Positions 29,528 to 32,292 of a DNA stretch of 32,292 nt are shown here, piece by piece. Under the pieces are notes generated by a model. It made no database searches, was not told where the DNA came from, and worked only from the letters and a program-made list of their open reading frames with translations. A program made the translations under genes and the position numbers. The first letter of the stretch is position 1; the number at the start of each line of letters is the position of its first letter. Location of the stretch: NCBI GenBank assembly GCA_900541665.1, contig UQKV01000023.1, forward strand, positions 1 through 32,292. The letters are read 5' to 3'. The DNA comes from an uncultured Collinsella sp. Its GTDB lineage: Bacteria; Actinomycetota; Coriobacteriia; Coriobacteriales; Coriobacteriaceae.

Positions 29528-31969
29528 GTGGCAGAGCGTCCGACATACAAGCTCAGGTTTCTCGATCCCAAGAAGCGCTTTCCGGCGATGCCCGAGCAGC
29601 CTACGGGACGCTCATATGGCGTGGTCTGGAAACTCTTTGGCGAGGATCAGCATGAATCTTGTTATGTCGTCGAGTTCGTTGGCAAAAGTCATGTGTCGCT
29701 TTTGGGCTACGTAAGCGTTTCGGGTGAGGTGTACAAGGTGGACCGCCCCGTCAGCGAGGCTCCACTGCCCAACGATCCCGACATGGAACTGGTCCTTGAC
29801 GAGTCGGATTCCAGTATTGGTGAGATTATGGTAAGGGAAGCCAACGGTGCAATGCGCGCGTGTGCGCAAACTGCCGGCTCTCCCGAAGGCCCCATGCGCG
29901 AGCAGTCCGACCACGAGACATGGAATTCGACCCGTGCTCTTCCTTACGGCGAGTTCATGGCCTCGATGTTCTTGCGCTACGTGATATTTGCCAACTCCGA
30001 AAGCGCTATTGTGAACACGACGGACGACGGCGGACTCGACGAGGGTATGCAAAACGTTGTCGACAAGATCAAGCTCGTAAAGTTGCCCGAGCCGGTCGAG
30101 GTGTTTTTGGGCTTTAACACGGCACCGCTCCCCGATGCTATCGAGACGCTGCTTTACCGCGTTGACCATGCCGAGAATCCGAGCGGTATCGAGCGCTATG
30201 CCGCCGCCCTTATGAGCGAAGTCGACTTGCCCCGTCTGCGCACCATTGCCGCCAAGTCCGAAATGAGCCTTGCGCGCATCGACCGGTCAAAGCTGTTCTA
30301 TCTCAATTTTGATCGTAGCCTGCTGGACCAGGACGAGATTGACATGCTGCTTGCCATCGAGTGCCGTCTCAACCGCCTCTCCGGCATTCTTGAGCGCATC
30401 GGGGCCGGATTGGTCCCTGCGGCATCCTCGCCGAGCCTTGAGGGCTGCGCGCTCTTTGATGCGTGGCATATCGCCAAGACGACCAACGATGTTCCCCGAC
30501 TGCTCGATACGGCTTCGAGCGATAACCCGTGGACCAAGCCGGGAACGGTTTCGTGCCAGCCGGGCGGCGAGTGGGACGTGCGCACCCGCTTCGCGCGCAT
30601 TGTCGAGGCGCTTAACGTGGTCACGCGGCTCGACTATACCTATCGAGCAAACGTTGCCGAGGGGATTATGCTCGTTCGCTTTGGACGCTCTGTTGTGGAT
30701 GCCATGCCGCAACGTGAATACGACGCTCAGGATGACGCCTGGCGCGAGCTGGACGGGGGCACGCGCGCGATCTGGGCCGCGGAGCACGATGCGCGCGTGG
30801 CACTCACGCTTGCGGCAGCGTGTTTTGCCGCGGGCGCCTGCATCACACGCTGTTATGTGCAGATTGCTGCTCCCGACAGTGAGCAGGGCGAGCGCGTTGT
30901 CGCAACGTATTTCTTTGGGCGCGCGGCCTATCTGGCCGATTGCGTGCCTGTCGCCAATGATCTTGAGAGCATGGACATGGACGATATGCCGTGCAAGCGT
31001 GTGCTTGAGGCGTATGAGTCAACCGCTCCGGAGGCGATTGAGCCTGCGGAGGTTCATGTTCGTCCGCGTGATGACCATCGCACGCTGCCGCCGGCGCTGC
31101 GCGATCTGCTGCTTGCCGATACGGCTGACGAGTTGGAGGTCATGGAAGAGGACGATGACCCATACGTGGCCCGTGTTGTTGAATTGCGCGAGCAGGCAAA
31201 AGTCGACCGTACAGGTGCTTTTGAAGGCTTTTCCCGTCTTGTCGAGGAGTTGGAGGCTAAGTGCGCCGTCGCCGAGCTTTTGGCGACAGGTCCGGTTCAA
31301 ACGCAGTTTTGCGATAACCAGCTGGTGCGCATGGTGCTACCGGTGTTGGAAGAAGACCGCTCTGTGCGAATCCTTCGTGCGCCCGATGCGCTGTACTTTG
31401 CCCAGCACGAGATCTGCAGCTTTTACGCCGAGCAAGAGGACTTTGAACGAGCGCTGCCCGAGGTGCGCCATCTTTACGATCTGGCGCGCTCGTCCATGCA
31501 ATCGCACTTTGCGCTCATCAACGTGCTTGCGCGTCTGGAGCGCTTTGACGAGATTATCGAGGTGGCGCGCCACGGCCTACGTATTGCCAGCGATCGTTCT
31601 GCAATCGGCTACCTGTTCTATCGCCTGGCGTTTGCCTATTGGAATTGCGATCAGCTCGACCTTGCGCTGGCTTGTTACCGTCTGGTGCCGCGCGGCGAGG
31701 AGTCGGGCAGCAGCGCGCTGGAAGAAATGCAGGGCCTTATGAACGAGATGGGCGTCAGCGAGCCTCCGACGTTCGAGGAAGCGGTCGAGACCATCCGCAA
31801 GGCTGGACTCGAGCTGCCGCCAGTGTCCGCCGTGACGAATCAGCTGGCAGATGCCGCTGTGCAACTGGTCGACAGCGGCTTCTTTTTCCTGGCACGCGGT
31901 TGCATCTTCCAAATGTGGCGCACCATGGGCAACGACGAGCTCGGCTCCCTCAACCGCTCGCTGGGGTAG
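29528..31969 (+). CDS. large cytoplasmic protein with C-terminal TPR-like repeats
   Basis: The 813-residue product has no signal peptide or membrane helix. The first ~580 residues are unrecognised. They start with a short basic segment and a likely beta-rich part (Y-G-V-V-W-K-L-F-G, V-S-L-L-G-Y-V-S-V-S-G), then long mixed segments. A very acidic patch (E-L-E-V-M-E-E-D-D-D) lies near 537-547. From about 615 to 725 the helical pairs Y-F-A-Q-H-E-I-C-S-F-Y-A-E-Q-E-D-F-E-R-A-L-P and F-A-Y-W-N-C-D-Q-L-D-L-A-L-A-C-Y-R look like tetratricopeptide repeats, a protein-binding scaffold. The GTG at 29528 has AGGGTG 7 bases upstream. It is monocistronic between tRNA-Arg and tRNA-Ser. A role cannot be assigned. 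Confidence 0.8.
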   Translation: MAERPTYKLRFLDPKKRFPAMPEQPTGRSYGVVWKLFGEDQHESCYVVEFVGKSHVSLLGYVSVSGEVYKVDRPVSEAPLPNDPDMELVLDESDSSIGEIMVREANGAMRACAQTAGSPEGPMREQSDHETWNSTRALPYGEFMASMFLRYVIFANSESAIVNTTDDGGLDEGMQNVVDKIKLVKLPEPVEVFLGFNTAPLPDAIETLLYRVDHAENPSGIERYAAALMSEVDLPRLRTIAAKSEMSLARIDRSKLFYLNFDRSLLDQDEIDMLLAIECRLNRLSGILERIGAGLVPAASSPSLEGCALFDAWHIAKTTNDVPRLLDTASSDNPWTKPGTVSCQPGGEWDVRTRFARIVEALNVVTRLDYTYRANVAEGIMLVRFGRSVVDAMPQREYDAQDDAWRELDGGTRAIWAAEHDARVALTLAAACFAAGACITRCYVQIAAPDSEQGERVVATYFFGRAAYLADCVPVANDLESMDMDDMPCKRVLEAYESTAPEAIEPAEVHVRPRDDHRTLPPALRDLLLADTADELEVMEEDDDPYVARVVELREQAKVDRTGAFEGFSRLVEELEAKCAVAELLATGPVQTQFCDNQLVRMVLPVLEEDRSVRILRAPDALYFAQHEICSFYAEQEDFERALPEVRHLYDLARSSMQSHFALINVLARLERFDEIIEVARHGLRIASDRSAIGYLFYRLAFAYWNCDQLDLALACYRLVPRGEESGSSALEEMQGLMNEMGVSEPPTFEEAVETIRKAGLELPPVSAVTNQLADAAVQLVDSGFFFLARGCIFQMWRTMGNDELGSLNRSLG

Positions 31970-32018
31970 GCGAAGCCTCCAAGGGGGAAAGGATGCTAGG
32001 CAATTAGAAAATTTCCTC

Positions 32019-32047
32019 TTGCCCATCCTTGGCTGTTTGGTTACTAT
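32019..32047 (+). promoter_or_regulatory. promoter of tRNA-Ser
   Basis: TTGCCC (32019-32024) and TACTAT (32042-32047) are separated by 17 bases, 15 bases before the tRNA. Confidence 0.7.
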
Positions 32048-32061
32048 AGAACGGCTGTTAC

Positions 32062-32152
32062 GGAGAGCTGACCGAGAGGCCGAAGGTGCTCGCCTGCTAA
32101 GCGAGTATGCCCCAAAAGGGCATCTGGGGTTCGAATCCCCAGCTCTCCGCCA
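32062..32152 (+). tRNA. tRNA-Ser (GCT)
   Basis: The 91-base class II tRNA has acceptor GGAGAGC/GCTCTCC, anticodon loop CTGCTAA (GCT), a long variable arm (TATGCCCC...GGGGCAT-like pairing), T loop TTCGAAT and an encoded CCA with discriminator G. Confidence 0.97.
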
Positions 32153-32166
32153 GTAAGACTTTAAAG

Positions 32167-32192
32167 AAGGGTTCCGAAAGGGGCCCTTTTTT
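32167..32192 (+). terminator. rho-independent terminator of tRNA-Ser
   Basis: AAGGGTTCC and GGGGCCCTT (two wobbles) enclose a GAAA tetraloop, followed by TTTTTT. Confidence 0.9.
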
Positions 32193-32206
32193 AGTTGAAC
32201 CACGTT

Positions 32207-32224
32207 AGCTGGGGATTCGAACCC
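32207..32224 (-). repeat. inverted 18-base copy of the tRNA-Ser T arm and acceptor
   Basis: The minus strand of this segment is identical to tRNA-Ser 32127-32144 (T arm plus the start of the 3' acceptor strand). The flanking bases do not continue the match, so it is a fragment and not a second tRNA. Confidence 0.7.
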
Positions 32225-32230
32225 TCAAAA

Positions 32231-32292
32231 AAGGAGGGGCTTATAGGACAAAATGTGTGTCCACGTTGGGGGCATCGTCGCAGGTCGATGCC
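32231..32292 (+). other. possible start of a gene at the window edge
   Basis: AAGGAGGGG (32231-32239) resembles a Shine-Dalgarno, and an ATG at 32253 opens a 13-codon frame to the edge (M-C-V-H-V-G-G-I-V-A). The 13-base spacing is too long to be convincing. Confidence 0.15.

Noticed and set aside
32062..32224. Direct att repeats of an integrated element at tRNA-Ser.
   Set aside because: The second copy is inverted, not direct, and no integrase is visible in the window.

Overview
The window looks like a chromosomal segment of a GC-rich, Gram-positive gut actinobacterium of the class Coriobacteriia, most likely Collinsella or a close relative. This is an inference from GC-rich coding, the families and gene order, a Tad/Flp pilus locus with no outer-membrane secretin, and small coriobacterial-type genes. 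No database search was possible. There is no prophage, transposase or CRISPR array in the window. Most of it is a housekeeping chromosome, with one surface-appendage locus and an unusual amount of structured intergenic DNA.

Layout. Positions 1-1014 hold the end of an ECF-type cobalt/metal transporter operon (the transmembrane subunit tail, then the ATPase). A zinc-dependent phospholipase C-like gene follows (1095-1943), convergent with pyruvate kinase on the minus strand (2156-3616). A roughly 440-base divergent intergenic region separates pyk from a SERCA-like calcium P-type ATPase (4058-6739). The ATPase transcript appears to begin with two hairpins whose loops are complementary over 7 bases, and the second hairpin buries the ribosome binding site. 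This is the best candidate here for an undescribed regulatory RNA. The ribosome-assembly GTPase rsgA follows (6988-8172).

Positions 8425-18009 are one tightly packed, largely overlapping operon for a Tad (Flp) pilus: CpaB, TadZ, TadA ATPase, TadB, TadC, a Flp pilin, a small anchored protein, a second Flp-like pilin, two TadE-like minor pilins, a 717-residue Tad-domain protein, and a terminal DUF192 protein. Four of these proteins share an A-Q-x-T-x-E site that looks like the substrate motif of a single prepilin peptidase. No such peptidase is encoded in the window.

Positions 18107-32152 contain four tRNA genes (Phe, Leu, Arg, Ser), each with a terminator and a recognisable or partial promoter. 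Between them are translation and RNA-modification genes (rsmI, metG, rsmA, rlmH, serS), tatD, proC, an SPFH/stomatin-like protein, a GH5-family protein that appears to lack its catalytic acid/base, a 57-residue membrane protein on the minus strand, an uncharacterised gene behind a LexA-like box, and an 813-residue TPR protein. The non-coding DNA holds three hairpin units at an exact 62-base period (18297-18466), a 225-base element with 33-base inverted ends (24375-24599), and a 159-base inverted-repeat element that exactly fills the gap between two convergent stop codons (26934-27092).
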